Under the pieces are notes generated by a model. It was not told the origin of the DNA, did no database searches, and worked only from the letters and a program-made list of their open reading frames with translations. From an uncultured Oscillospiraceae bacterium (GTDB lineage: Bacteria; Bacillota; Clostridia; Oscillospirales; Oscillospiraceae), in the NCBI GenBank assembly GCA_934654755.1, contig CAKUGQ010000007.1:25787-89786 (forward strand): 64,000 nucleotides of DNA, written 5' to 3'. The position numbers and the translations under genes are program-made. Below are positions 1 to 8,525 of this stretch, piece by piece. Position 1 is the first letter of the stretch. Each line of letters starts with the position of its first letter.

Positions 1-799
1 ATTTTTCCTGCGCTTCCTTCCATGCGGAGCGGGCCTCGCGGATGATCTGCTCGTATCGCAGCGCGGCGCGCTCAGTCAGAAGCGCGCTGAGCGTATCCTC
101 GGCTGCGGAAACAGCGGCTTTGTATTCGTCCGTGTAGATCGTAAGCCCCGACGTGGCGTTCAGCAGAATGTAAAGCTCAGAGAAATAATCAGCGGCAAAG
201 GCCTCCGGCGGCAAAAGGATAAAACCGTCCAACGTGCCTGCTCCGAGGGTGGTCGTGCCGCGTTCTGCACCGAGATACAGCGGAGATTCACACAGGCCGA
301 CAATGGTCAGCTCTGTTCCCATCAGAAAGTCTTCCTGAGCGGTCTGCGTAACCGTCAGCGTTTTCCCGATGTCTGCGGAGGTAAAGCGATCCGCGTCTGC
401 AAGACACTCATTTGCCGCTTCGGGAAGGCGTCCCTCTACCAGACTGGGGACATTGATATCCGAGCCGATGGACAGTGCCTTGAGCGTCATTCCTTTGCCG
501 TCCTTCTGCGCAATCAGGTCTCCGCTGTGCGCGCCCTCGGCGGAGAGAACGTCTGCAAGTGCCGAAAATGCGGCAGCATCCTCCTGTGTCAGGCCAAGAG
601 TGCTGAGCAGGCGATAGTCGTAGAGTGACGTCTGCGACAGATAACGGTCGGCGGTTTTCAGCATGGCAGACTGTGTGACCTTGATGCCGGCGAAAAAGCC
701 GACACCAAGCGCGACGATAGCCAGAATCGCCAGATACCGCCCGAGGCTTCTGCGAAGGGCACGCACATTGTTTTTCCGCCAGGCGCTTCCCGTTACCAT
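1..799 (-). CDS. FtsX/MacB-type ABC transporter permease, N-terminal part
   Basis: Open to the window edge, so only about 266 N-terminal residues are visible. It starts with ATG at 799 inside the last codons of the ATPase gene (7-nt ATGGTAA overlap), which suggests translational coupling. Residues about 20-43 form one hydrophobic segment (LAILAIVALGVGFFAGIKV), followed by a long extracytoplasmic region, as in FtsX-family permeases where the first helix leads into a large periplasmic-like domain. The last visible residues are rich in Ala, Glu and Arg and may begin a coiled coil. With the upstream ATPase it should form an exporter or a mechanotransmission complex. The substrate is unknown. Family is fairly sure, function is not. 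Confidence 0.8.
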   Translation of the reverse strand, partial: MVTGSAWRKNNVRALRRSLGRYLAILAIVALGVGFFAGIKVTQSAMLKTADRYLSQTSLYDYRLLSTLGLTQEDAAAFSALADVLSAEGAHSGDLIAQKDGKGMTLKALSIGSDINVPSLVEGRLPEAANECLADADRFTSADIGKTLTVTQTAQEDFLMGTELTIVGLCESPLYLGAERGTTTLGAGTLDGFILLPPEAFAADYFSELYILLNATSGLTIYTDEYKAAVSAAEDTLSALLTERAALRYEQIIREARSAWKEAQEK

Positions 800-1497
800 T
801 CGATCTCCTCGACGGGCGTGACCGTCTCATTCATTCGGCTATAGGATACGGTACCGTTCCTGATGCCGATTACGCGATCCGCCATGGCAGCCAGGGCGGA
901 ATTGTGTGTGATGATAATAACCGTCATACCGTTTTCACGGCTCTGTGCCTGAAGCAGTGCAAGGATCTGCTTGCCGGTCTGGTAGTCCAACGCACCGGTC
1001 GGCTCGTCGCAAAGCAGCAGAGACGGTTTCTTTGCCAGCGCACGGGCAATGGCTACACGCTGCTGCTCGCCGCCGGAAAGCTGGGCAGGGAAATTGGACA
1101 TTCGCTCACCGAGTCCGACGTCACGGAGTACCTGTTCGGCGGGCAGCGAATCCCGGATGATCTGGGAGGCAAGCTCCACATTCTCCAGAGCGGTCAGGTT
1201 GGGAATCAGGTTATAGAACTGGAACACGAAGCCGATATCGCGGCGACGGTAATCCGCCAGCTCGCGTCGGTTAAAGGCCGAGACTTCACGCTCGCCGAGA
1301 AAGACGTGGCCGCTGGTCAGCGTGTCCATACCGCCGAGAATGTTCAGCAGGGTCGTCTTGCCTGCCCCTGAGGGGCCGAGAATGACACAGATCTCGCCCC
1401 GGTTGACTTCAAAGCTGGCATCGTGCAGCGCGCGCACCGCGCCGGAGCCGCTGCCGTATATTTTCTGGACGCTTTCCGCCCGGAGAAACGTTTCCAT
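793..1497 (-). CDS. ABC transporter ATP-binding protein (MacB/LolD-like)
   Basis: Cytoplasmic ATPase of 234 residues, the usual length for the LolD/MacB family. Walker A GPSGAGKTT at 41-49, Q-loop near 92, signature LSGGEQQ at 140-146, Walker B LLLCDEPTGALD at 160-171 and switch histidine at 199 are all intact, so it should hydrolyse ATP. It overlaps the FtsX-like permease gene by 7 nt and the two form one operon. The PTGALD wording after Walker B is typical of macrolide/lipoprotein/antimicrobial-peptide exporters, but the substrate cannot be read from the sequence. Confidence 0.92.
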   Translation of the reverse strand: METFLRAESVQKIYGSGSGAVRALHDASFEVNRGEICVILGPSGAGKTTLLNILGGMDTLTSGHVFLGEREVSAFNRRELADYRRRDIGFVFQFYNLIPNLTALENVELASQIIRDSLPAEQVLRDVGLGERMSNFPAQLSGGEQQRVAIARALAKKPSLLLCDEPTGALDYQTGKQILALLQAQSRENGMTVIIITHNSALAAMADRVIGIRNGTVSYSRMNETVTPVEEIEW

Positions 1498-1634
1498 ACA
1501 GAAAACTCCCTTTCCGACTTTTTTAACGCCTCAATTATACCGAATTACGGCAGAGCTTTTCAAGCGGCAGCCGGAGACGAAGATTAGAATTTACAGAAAA
1601 TTCAGAGCTGTCCGTAAGCGGATTACAGAAAAAG

Positions 1635-1656
1635 CGAGCCGCCCAAAGGCGGCTCG
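1635..1656 (-). terminator. Rho-independent terminator of the decarboxylase operon
   Basis: Perfect 9-bp stem (1635-1643 with 1648-1656), loop of 4. On the minus strand it is followed by CTTTTTCTG. It lies 14 nt after the stop of the alpha-subunit gene. The core CCGCCC-loop-GGGCGG recurs in other terminators of this window. Confidence 0.85.
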
Positions 1657-1669
1657 TTCAAAGCGGGTT

Positions 1670-3094
1670 TTATTTTCCGGTATCCTCGACGTACAGCTCA
1701 CGGACGGCATTCGGATCGGCGGGCTTTGCGGCGGGAGCGGCAGGCTTGGGATTATTTCGTGCTTCCATAAACTTACGTGCGACCTGCGGGAACAGGGCAT
1801 AGGAGAGAACATCCTCCTCGCAGCGGGCAATATCCTTGGACTCTTCACGATACTTTTCCAGCTCCGGCTCCAGAAGATCGGCCGGTCGGCAGGTGATTAC
1901 TTTATCATCGCCGATACACTTGCGCCGCACTTCCTCATTGACCTCGCCGGGCAGCTTGCCGTATTCGCCACGCAGAAGACCCTTGGATTCCTTCGGAACC
2001 ATCTTGTAGCGTTCGCCGCCGATGATATTCATGACGGCCTGCGTGCCGACGATCTGACTGGTCGGCGTGACAAGCGGAGGATAGCCGAAGTCCTTACGGA
2101 CGCGCGGAACCTCTGCAAGGACCTCGTAATACTTATCTTCGGCACCCGCCTGCTTGAGCTGTCCGAGCATATTGGAGAGCATTCCGCCGGGAACCTGATA
2201 CATCAGCGCCTTGGTGTCTACGCCGAGCACCTTGGGATCCAGATAGCCTTCCTTCTTCAGACGGTCAGCAACTTTGCGGAAGTGTGTAGCAGCCTCATTG
2301 AGCTTGCCGAGATCAAGGCCGGTATCGCGGTCGGTGCCCTGAAGCGTCGCAACAAGCGACTCTGTAGCGGGCTGAGACGTACCGTTGGCAAGAGGAGACA
2401 GTGCGCAGTCCACAATGTCAATGCCGGCCTGTGCCGCCATGAGGTTGACCATATCGCCGGTGCCGGCGGTATTGTGGGTATGCATATGGATAGGCACGCT
2501 TACGTTATCCTTAAGCTTGCGAACGAGGTCATAGGCGTGGTAGGGCAACAGAAGGTTGGCCATGTCCTTGATGCAGATGGAATCTGCACCCATATGCTCC
2601 AGCTCTTTGGCGACGTTTACAAAGTAGTCGTCGTTGTGTACGGGGCTGACGGTGTAGCTCAGCGCGACCTCTGCCCAGCCACCGTATTTCTTGACACTCT
2701 CGACGGCCTTGCGCAGATTGCGGATGTCGTTCAGTGCGTCAAAGACACGCACGACGTCGATACCGTTTTCAATGGACTTTTTGCAGAATTCCTCCACGAC
2801 ATCGTCGGCGTAATGCTTGTAGCCGAGGATGTTCTGACCACGGAAGAGCATCTGCAGCTTGGTTTTGGGCATATGCGCCTTCAGTGTGCGCAGACGCTCC
2901 CACGGATCCTCGTTAAGGAAGCGCATACAAACGTCAAATGTTGCGCCGCCCCAGCATTCCAGTGACCAGTAACCCATGTTGTCCAAAAGCTCGCAGGCGG
3001 GGAGCATATCCTCGATGCGCATCCGTGTAGCAGCCTGGGACTGGTGCGCGTCGCGCAGGATGGTTTCCGTAATTCTCAGGGGTTTCTTTTCCAT
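1670..3094 (-). CDS. oadA: Oxaloacetate decarboxylase alpha subunit (carboxyltransferase)
   Basis: Carries out carboxyl transfer from oxaloacetate to biotin, the first step of Na+-coupled decarboxylation. TIM-barrel HMGL-like domain: substrate-site motif TILRDAHQS at 11-19, catalytic-lysine segment CIKDMANLL at 174-182 (Lys176), metal-binding MHTHNTAG at 204-211. At 474 residues it ends in a short Pro/Ala-rich tail and has no biotin domain, which agrees with a separate biotin carrier encoded two genes upstream. Last gene of the gamma-carrier-beta-alpha operon, 12 nt after the beta-subunit gene. Pyruvate carboxylase subunit B is the nearest alternative; the beta and gamma neighbours argue for the decarboxylase. 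Confidence 0.9.
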   Translation of the reverse strand: MEKKPLRITETILRDAHQSQAATRMRIEDMLPACELLDNMGYWSLECWGGATFDVCMRFLNEDPWERLRTLKAHMPKTKLQMLFRGQNILGYKHYADDVVEEFCKKSIENGIDVVRVFDALNDIRNLRKAVESVKKYGGWAEVALSYTVSPVHNDDYFVNVAKELEHMGADSICIKDMANLLLPYHAYDLVRKLKDNVSVPIHMHTHNTAGTGDMVNLMAAQAGIDIVDCALSPLANGTSQPATESLVATLQGTDRDTGLDLGKLNEAATHFRKVADRLKKEGYLDPKVLGVDTKALMYQVPGGMLSNMLGQLKQAGAEDKYYEVLAEVPRVRKDFGYPPLVTPTSQIVGTQAVMNIIGGERYKMVPKESKGLLRGEYGKLPGEVNEEVRRKCIGDDKVITCRPADLLEPELEKYREESKDIARCEEDVLSYALFPQVARKFMEARNNPKPAAPAAKPADPNAVRELYVEDTGK

Positions 3095-3106
3095 AGCAAT
3101 TCCTCC

Positions 3107-4471
3107 TTAGCCGAACAGGGCGATAAATACGCCTGCGGCAACGGCCGAGCCGATTACGCCGGCGACGTTCGGCCCCATAGCGTGCATCAGCAGGAAGTTG
3201 CCCGGATCCTCGCGCTGACCTTCCTTCTGTGAAACACGCGCAGCCATCGGGACGGCAGAGACACCGGCCGAGCCGATGAGCGGATTGATCTTCTTGCCTT
3301 CCGGCAGGAAGAGGTTCATGAACTTTGCCAGCAGTACGCCGCCAGCCGTGCCGCCTGCAAAGGCGATTACACCGAGAACGATGATGCCGAGTGTCTGCGG
3401 GGACAGGAAGCTGTCGGCTTTTGCCGTTGCACCGACAGAAATACCGAGCAGAATAACGACGATATTCATCAGCTCGTTCTGTGCGGTTTTTGCAAGACGG
3501 TCGACCACGCCGCACTCACGCATCAGGTTGCCGAGCATCAGGCAGCCGACCAGCGGCGTCGCACTCGGGACAAACAGAGCGACAAAAACGGTAACGGCGA
3601 TGGGGAACACGATTTTTTCAGTCTTCGAGACGGAACGCAGGCTGTCCATGCGGATCAGGCGTTCCTTTTTCGTCGTCAGCGCGCGCATAATGGGCGGCTG
3701 GATGACGGGTACGAGAGCCATGTAGGAATATGCCGCAATTGCAATCGGGCCGAGCAAAGCCGGAGCGAGCTTGGAGGTGACGTAGATGGCGGTCGGGCCG
3801 TCTGCGCCGCCGATGATGCCGATGGCGGCTGCCATGGCCTGCGTAAAGCTCAGGCCGTCAATTCCCATCTTGGTCAGCGCCAGCGCGCCGAGATAGGCAA
3901 CGAAGATACCAAGCTGTGCGGCAGCGCCGAGCAGGAGACTCTTGGGGTTGGCAATCAGCGGGCCGAAGTCGGTCATCGCACCCACGCCGACGAAGATCAG
4001 GCAGGGATAGACACCGAGCTTGACACCGAGATAAAGGACATCGATCAGACCGAAGGTATCGCTGTTGCCGAAGGCGGACCAGTTGATGTGGCCGGATTCA
4101 TTGATGAAGATCTCCGGGTGATACATCCCTGCGCCGGGAAGATTCGTCAGCAGCATACCGAAGGCAATGGGCAGGAGCAGCAGCGGCTCAAAGCCCTTGC
4201 CGATGGCAAGATAGAGCAGAACGAAGGAGATAAGGATCATGAGAAGCGAGCGCCAGTCGGCGCTGTGGATCAGCATCATGATGCCGGACTGGTTAACGAA
4301 GTTCTCCATCGCCTCACCGTTGGATTGGGCACCGGCATTTGCTGCGGCAGCGGCGGCGTCGAGCTTGGCACTGTCCAGCGCGCTGACGCCGAACATGACC
4401 AGACACACGACAAGACCGACCGCCAGCAGCGCCAGAAGGCTACGGTGCAGGGTCTTATTCTCTTTAAACAT
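3107..4471 (-). CDS. oadB: Na+-translocating decarboxylase beta subunit
   Basis: Integral membrane protein of 454 residues that decarboxylates carboxybiotin and exports Na+. Shows family hallmarks GFEPLLLLPIAFGMLLTNLP near residue 95, DFGPLIANPKSLLLGAAAQ near 170 and GGADGPTAIY near 225, and ends in a long series of hydrophobic helices. It has an N-terminal extra segment of about 70 residues (one helix plus an Ala-rich stretch) ahead of the core, a form seen in several clostridial members. It lies between the biotin carrier and alpha subunit genes. The symbol assumes an oxaloacetate-type complex, because the same beta family also serves methylmalonyl- and glutaconyl-CoA decarboxylases. Confidence 0.92.
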   Translation of the reverse strand: MFKENKTLHRSLLALLAVGLVVCLVMFGVSALDSAKLDAAAAAANAGAQSNGEAMENFVNQSGIMMLIHSADWRSLLMILISFVLLYLAIGKGFEPLLLLPIAFGMLLTNLPGAGMYHPEIFINESGHINWSAFGNSDTFGLIDVLYLGVKLGVYPCLIFVGVGAMTDFGPLIANPKSLLLGAAAQLGIFVAYLGALALTKMGIDGLSFTQAMAAAIGIIGGADGPTAIYVTSKLAPALLGPIAIAAYSYMALVPVIQPPIMRALTTKKERLIRMDSLRSVSKTEKIVFPIAVTVFVALFVPSATPLVGCLMLGNLMRECGVVDRLAKTAQNELMNIVVILLGISVGATAKADSFLSPQTLGIIVLGVIAFAGGTAGGVLLAKFMNLFLPEGKKINPLIGSAGVSAVPMAARVSQKEGQREDPGNFLLMHAMGPNVAGVIGSAVAAGVFIALFG

Positions 4472-4493
4472 AGGGAGCGCCTCTTATTCTTTC

Positions 4494-4847
4494 TTACGCG
4501 ATGGTGCAAAGCAAAGCCTGAGTCTCAACGGTGTCGCCCTTACGGACATGAACGCCCGTAACCCGGCCGTCACACGGCGACGGGATCTCGTTTTCCATTT
4601 TCATAGCCTCCAGGGTAACAAGCACATCGCCCTTTTTGACGGCCTGACCGGCCTGAACCTTTACGTCCAGAATGGTACCGGGCATCGGAGCCTTGATCTG
4701 CTCGCCGCCGGCGGGAGCGGAAACAACAGGCGCAGCGGGAGCGGCTGCGGGTGCAGGGGTGGAAACAGCGGCTGCTGCGGGAGCCTGCATTTCTTCAATT
4801 TCGATCTCGTAGAGAGAACCGTTAACATTGACGCGATACTTTTTCAT
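4494..4847 (-). CDS. Biotin carboxyl carrier protein of the decarboxylase
   Basis: Small carrier of 117 residues that swings carboxybiotin between the alpha and beta subunits. The N-terminal 20 residues are followed by a flexible Ala/Pro linker (about 21-48) and a lipoyl/biotinyl domain. The biotinylation motif EAMKMENE is at 80-87, with Lys83 as the modified residue. Corresponds to MmdC/GcdC-type carriers encoded apart from the alpha subunit. A biotin ligase must act on it but is not in this window. Confidence 0.93.
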   Translation of the reverse strand: MKKYRVNVNGSLYEIEIEEMQAPAAAAVSTPAPAAAPAAPVVSAPAGGEQIKAPMPGTILDVKVQAGQAVKKGDVLVTLEAMKMENEIPSPCDGRVTGVHVRKGDTVETQALLCTIA

Positions 4848-4876
4848 GGGGACTTACCTTTCTTTCAGAGAATTGA

Positions 4877-5140
4877 TTAGAGCTTGCGGACAGAGAGAAT
4901 GCGGATGGCCGATGCATCGGTCCCGCTGGCCTCCGCAATGGCGGCGGACACGGCGGCGATAAACTCGGCGCGGTTGGGGATTTCGTTCGATGCGGCTGCG
5001 GGAGCAGCGGAAGCGGCAGATTTTTCCTGCTTCGGCTTGATCAGGCGTGTAAGGCTTAAGAGCATACACAGCACGATGATCAGAACAAGTACGATAAAGA
5101 CTGTCGCAAGGCCCATCACAACGACAAACCAGTTTTCCAT
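4877..5140 (-). CDS. oadG: Oxaloacetate decarboxylase gamma-like subunit
   Basis: Start chosen at ATG 5140, just after GGAGGTTCCC; this gives 87 residues, normal for OadG, whereas a longer frame upstream has no support. One N-terminal transmembrane helix (about 5-30, VVVMGLATVFIVLVLIIVL), then an Ala-rich linker and a short C-terminal domain ending ILSVRKL. The gamma subunit anchors and assembles the complex. First gene of the four-gene operon and 70 nt downstream of the kinase-like gene on the same strand. Small and divergent, so identified by architecture and context. Confidence 0.82.
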   Translation of the reverse strand: MENWFVVVMGLATVFIVLVLIIVLCMLLSLTRLIKPKQEKSAASAAPAAASNEIPNRAEFIAAVSAAIAEASGTDASAIRILSVRKL

Positions 5141-5210
5141 GGGAACCTCCTTTGCTGGGGCGCAGGCCCCGAAACTATATCTATCGAAGGGCACAGAGCC
5201 GTTTAATAGA

Positions 5211-8132
5211 CTAACGGATCTCAAAGGGCGTTGAGACCAGCAGACGGCCGTTGACATAGACTTCAACGGTATAGCTGCCGGATGCCCCCGGATTTTCGAC
5301 CTCTGCGGTATGGCGGCGGTTGAGCCAGAGCGAGGACCACACACCGGTGACGCGGTTCTGGCTGACGACTGTACCGTTGCCGTCGCGGACTAGGTAGTCG
5401 AAACGGACAAGATCGTTCGAGCCGTTCATGCTTCGGACCTGAATGCAGAGGGCGAGCTTATCGCTTGCGGAGAAAACGGTGGAATCCTGTGCCAGATCGC
5501 CATAATTCCACGAGGCTTTTTCGGGACAATACCACATGGAACTGTAGGGCGGTGTGGGCTGGATACCGTAGGCCGTAAAGCGCTCCGCCTGCGGCGTACG
5601 GTAGGTCAGCTCCGTGTTTCCGTAAAGCGTCTCCACGCCGTTTGCCTGCACGCGGAACACATAGTCCGCGTCGGGCACAAGTCCGCTGAGTGTCAGCGTC
5701 GTGTCACTGCCGCTGAGTGAGAGCGGCTCGGACTGCGCGTTTTGCAGGCCGTAGGAAAGTGTCCAGCTTTCGGGATTCCGGCCGGAGATCAGCCGCCAGG
5801 ACAGGACGAGCGTCCCGTCCTCCTGCAGCTCTGCTTTCAGATCGCCGAGCACGGTCGGATTTGCCGCAAGCACGGTCTGCACCTCGGCAAGCATTCCGTC
5901 GGCATTAAGCGTGAAGGTATATTCGTGCGTCAGATCCGGCAATGTGAACGTGCAGCTTGTCTCGCGGACAACGGATTCCAGTCCGTCCATGCCGTCAGCC
6001 GTGCAGCGAACGGTCCAGTTATCCGGGAGATTGTCGCCGGGCGTCCATGACAGCGTGACGGTATATCCGTCAATGGCGCTGATCTTCAGATCGGTGACAC
6101 GTACGACGGGCAGCGGGGTGAAGGAGGTCTGCGTACCGCCCTCGAGGATCATCCGGTCTGAGTTTTGCAGCGTGAATATGTATTCCTGCCGGGTTTTCAA
6201 ACCGCTGACAAGCACTGTGCTGCCGTCGAAACGGAGTGATTTCTCGTCCGATCCGTCTGCACTACGGACGAGCAGCTCCCATTCGGTATCGGGCGAGATG
6301 CTGCTGGCTACCGTAATGAGAACCTCACCGTCGTTTTCACCGGCGGAGGCGCGAAGCGCCTCTACGGCAACGACCTGCGGCGTCGTGAATACATGGACGT
6401 TTTCGCTTTCGCCGCTGAGGCGGTGATGCTCCGCGGCAGAAACGGTTATGACGTACCGGGTCTTTTCGCTCAGGCCGCTGATACGGAACACGCCGCCTAC
6501 AAGCGCGACGGGGTAGGTTTTGCCGCTCTGATCGGCGCAGACAATGGAAAAATGCTCCGGCGCATCATCCGAGTCAAGGACGAATTGCACGCCGTCTGCG
6601 GTGAAATCGGAGAATGTTACGGATCGGACGGAAACAAAATACCATTTCAGGCCGAACCATACGGCGGCGGCCAGCATGAGCACAAGAATGCCAGCAATGA
6701 GCAGCGGCGCGGTTTTGGAACGTTTCTTCGGCGGCTGCACCTCTTCGGCGTCGACGTAGGCATACTCCTCCTCTGTGGAGGGCTGCGGCGTCTGTGCGGT
6801 GCCCTTTTCCTCGGGGAGTATTTCCTCCTTGTTTTCGATGTGTCTGGAGACATCGGCCAGCAGGGCGTCAAGCTCTTCACCGGCCGTCTGCCGTTGGGTC
6901 AGCTCCGGGGGAAGTGCGGGCGTCGTCTGCGGCGCATCCTTCTGCAGCTCGACTTGCGCTTCTTCGGAGTCCGAGGGGGGAGCATCATCTGCGGAGGCGG
7001 TAACCCTGCTTACGGGAGTGCCTGCGGCGCCGGCAGCTGCCGCCGGTGCGGTGTCGGGGGTGTCGCTGCCTCCGCCGTTCAGATCGGGAGAGAAGCTCTT
7101 TCGGAACGTTTCGTCCAGATCTTCCGCATGTGTCATGCGGATTGGTTCGTCTCCGGACTCCTGCTCGTCCTTCACGTCAATCGGTTCGGCGGGAACGACC
7201 AGCGGCGGGACAATGGGGGTATCGGAAATGTGATTGCGCTGCATATAAAAGGTGAGCGCCTGCTTCAGCACATCCGGCGTCTGGAAGCGTTCCTCCGGCT
7301 TGAAAGCACAGGCTTTGAGGATGAGCGCCGCCATCTCATAATCCGCATACAGCGGGGTAGGCAGAGGCTTACCGGTCAGACGCAGCTTTTCCGCCATGGC
7401 TTCATCCGTGTTTTCATCACGGAACGGTGCGTGTGCGCCGTTATAAACATGGTAGAGGACCATACCGAGAGAATACAGGTCGATCGTCCGGTTGGGGGAG
7501 GCAGCCAATTCAAACAGCTCCGGTGCGGAGTAGGCTCCCAGATAGTTCTCGGGTACGGAGGCATATTCCAGATCCTCCAGCGGGGCAAGTCCCAGGTCGC
7601 CGGGGATAAACCGACCCGTCGGAGTCAGGAAAATGTTATCCGGCTTCAGGTTTTCAAGCAGGAAGCCGTTGTCACGGCAGACCTCAAGGGAATCGCACAA
7701 ATCAATCCCAAGATTGACCGCGCGAAGATTTGACATCTCACTGCTGACGACAAAGCCGCTCAGCGGGACAAGGCGCGGATAGAGAACATAAAGGTAGTAA
7801 CCGATCCCGCCGGGTTGGGCTTCGCTCTGATAACCGACGGGGCCGAGAAAGCGGCCGGATTCGGAGAGCGCTTTTGCACTGTCAAGCTCACGGCAGACAT
7901 CTGCGACCAACGCACCGTAATATGAGTGTACCGCCGCCTCGTCCGGGTAAGCACCGGACAACAGGAGGGCCTGAATTTTTGTGTTGTCCGCAGGGTAGGC
8001 CAACCGTTTGAGTATAAAGCGCTCGCCCTGCTCGTTGCGAAGGCCGAAGCAGGCGCAGCCGCTCCGTTCGGGCAGCGTTTCCTCTACGGTCAGGTGGTCG
8101 AGCAGAGGGGAAATCGTTTGAACATCGATCAT
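5211..8132 (-). CDS. Membrane protein with kinase-like domain lacking the HRD Asp, and Ig/fibronectin-like repeats
   Basis: Large protein of 973 residues. Residues about 15-300 are a Ser/Thr-kinase fold: VAIK-type lysine in FILKRL (Lys42), catalytic loop region FLLENLKPDN (157-166), DFG-like DLG at 179-181, APE motif SAPE at 202-205. The HRD triplet reads L-E-N, so the catalytic Asp is Asn161, while Lys163, Asn166 and Asp179 remain. It may be a pseudokinase or a weak kinase. An acidic Pro/Ala linker precedes one transmembrane helix (about 475-499), then about 470 outside residues form beta-rich FN3-like repeats. The topology resembles PrkC-type sensors. It lies upstream of oadG on the same strand and is divergent from the zinc-ribbon/Ig-like gene. 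Confidence 0.85.
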   Translation of the reverse strand: MIDVQTISPLLDHLTVEETLPERSGCACFGLRNEQGERFILKRLAYPADNTKIQALLLSGAYPDEAAVHSYYGALVADVCRELDSAKALSESGRFLGPVGYQSEAQPGGIGYYLYVLYPRLVPLSGFVVSSEMSNLRAVNLGIDLCDSLEVCRDNGFLLENLKPDNIFLTPTGRFIPGDLGLAPLEDLEYASVPENYLGAYSAPELFELAASPNRTIDLYSLGMVLYHVYNGAHAPFRDENTDEAMAEKLRLTGKPLPTPLYADYEMAALILKACAFKPEERFQTPDVLKQALTFYMQRNHISDTPIVPPLVVPAEPIDVKDEQESGDEPIRMTHAEDLDETFRKSFSPDLNGGGSDTPDTAPAAAAGAAGTPVSRVTASADDAPPSDSEEAQVELQKDAPQTTPALPPELTQRQTAGEELDALLADVSRHIENKEEILPEEKGTAQTPQPSTEEEYAYVDAEEVQPPKKRSKTAPLLIAGILVLMLAAAVWFGLKWYFVSVRSVTFSDFTADGVQFVLDSDDAPEHFSIVCADQSGKTYPVALVGGVFRISGLSEKTRYVITVSAAEHHRLSGESENVHVFTTPQVVAVEALRASAGENDGEVLITVASSISPDTEWELLVRSADGSDEKSLRFDGSTVLVSGLKTRQEYIFTLQNSDRMILEGGTQTSFTPLPVVRVTDLKISAIDGYTVTLSWTPGDNLPDNWTVRCTADGMDGLESVVRETSCTFTLPDLTHEYTFTLNADGMLAEVQTVLAANPTVLGDLKAELQEDGTLVLSWRLISGRNPESWTLSYGLQNAQSEPLSLSGSDTTLTLSGLVPDADYVFRVQANGVETLYGNTELTYRTPQAERFTAYGIQPTPPYSSMWYCPEKASWNYGDLAQDSTVFSASDKLALCIQVRSMNGSNDLVRFDYLVRDGNGTVVSQNRVTGVWSSLWLNRRHTAEVENPGASGSYTVEVYVNGRLLVSTPFEIR

Positions 8133-8525
8133 TTTTCTACCTCCTTTGGAAAAACTCGATTCCTAGCGATTATATACTACGACATTTTTGGAAAAAAATC
8201 AATAACAATTTTGTCACAATGGCGCTTTGTGGGCAAATCACTTATGCCGCAAAGAAACTGCAGAGTCGCGCTTGCGGCTCGTGAGCGCGAAAATGCTTGG
8301 CATTTGCCATGAGACTATGCAGAATTCAATTGAAACACTAAAACAACGAAAAACACCGGAAGGAAAGCACCATGAATTTTTATACACGGAGATCCGACGT
8401 TTTTCTCTGCTGCAGATCAGCTTGCTCACGGCAGGATGTCGAAAGAAAAAAATCGCCGAGCGACTTGTCTTTCGGGTGGAAAAATGGTATGATAAAAAAA
8501 ACGGAAAGGAGAATCCACAAACGTA
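8133..8525. promoter_or_regulatory. Divergent promoter region between the kinase-like and zinc-ribbon genes
   Basis: This 393-nt stretch carries no convincing gene. Toward the right it has TTGTCT (8465-8470), 17 nt, TATGAT (8488-8493), then GGAAAGGAG before the ATG at 8526. Toward the left it has a TATAAT on the minus strand at 8169-8174 with only a weak -35, then AAAGGAGGTAG before the ATG at 8132. The middle (about 8200-8450) shows no structure I can name. Confidence 0.6.

Noticed and set aside
1670..3094. Pyruvate carboxylase subunit B instead of oxaloacetate decarboxylase alpha
   Set aside because: The operon holds a beta-type Na+ pump, a gamma-like subunit and a separate biotin carrier, which fit the decarboxylase complex.
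8133..8525. Riboswitch or small gene in the kinase-like/Big2 gap
   Set aside because: Only promoters could be supported; no conserved RNA structure was recognised.
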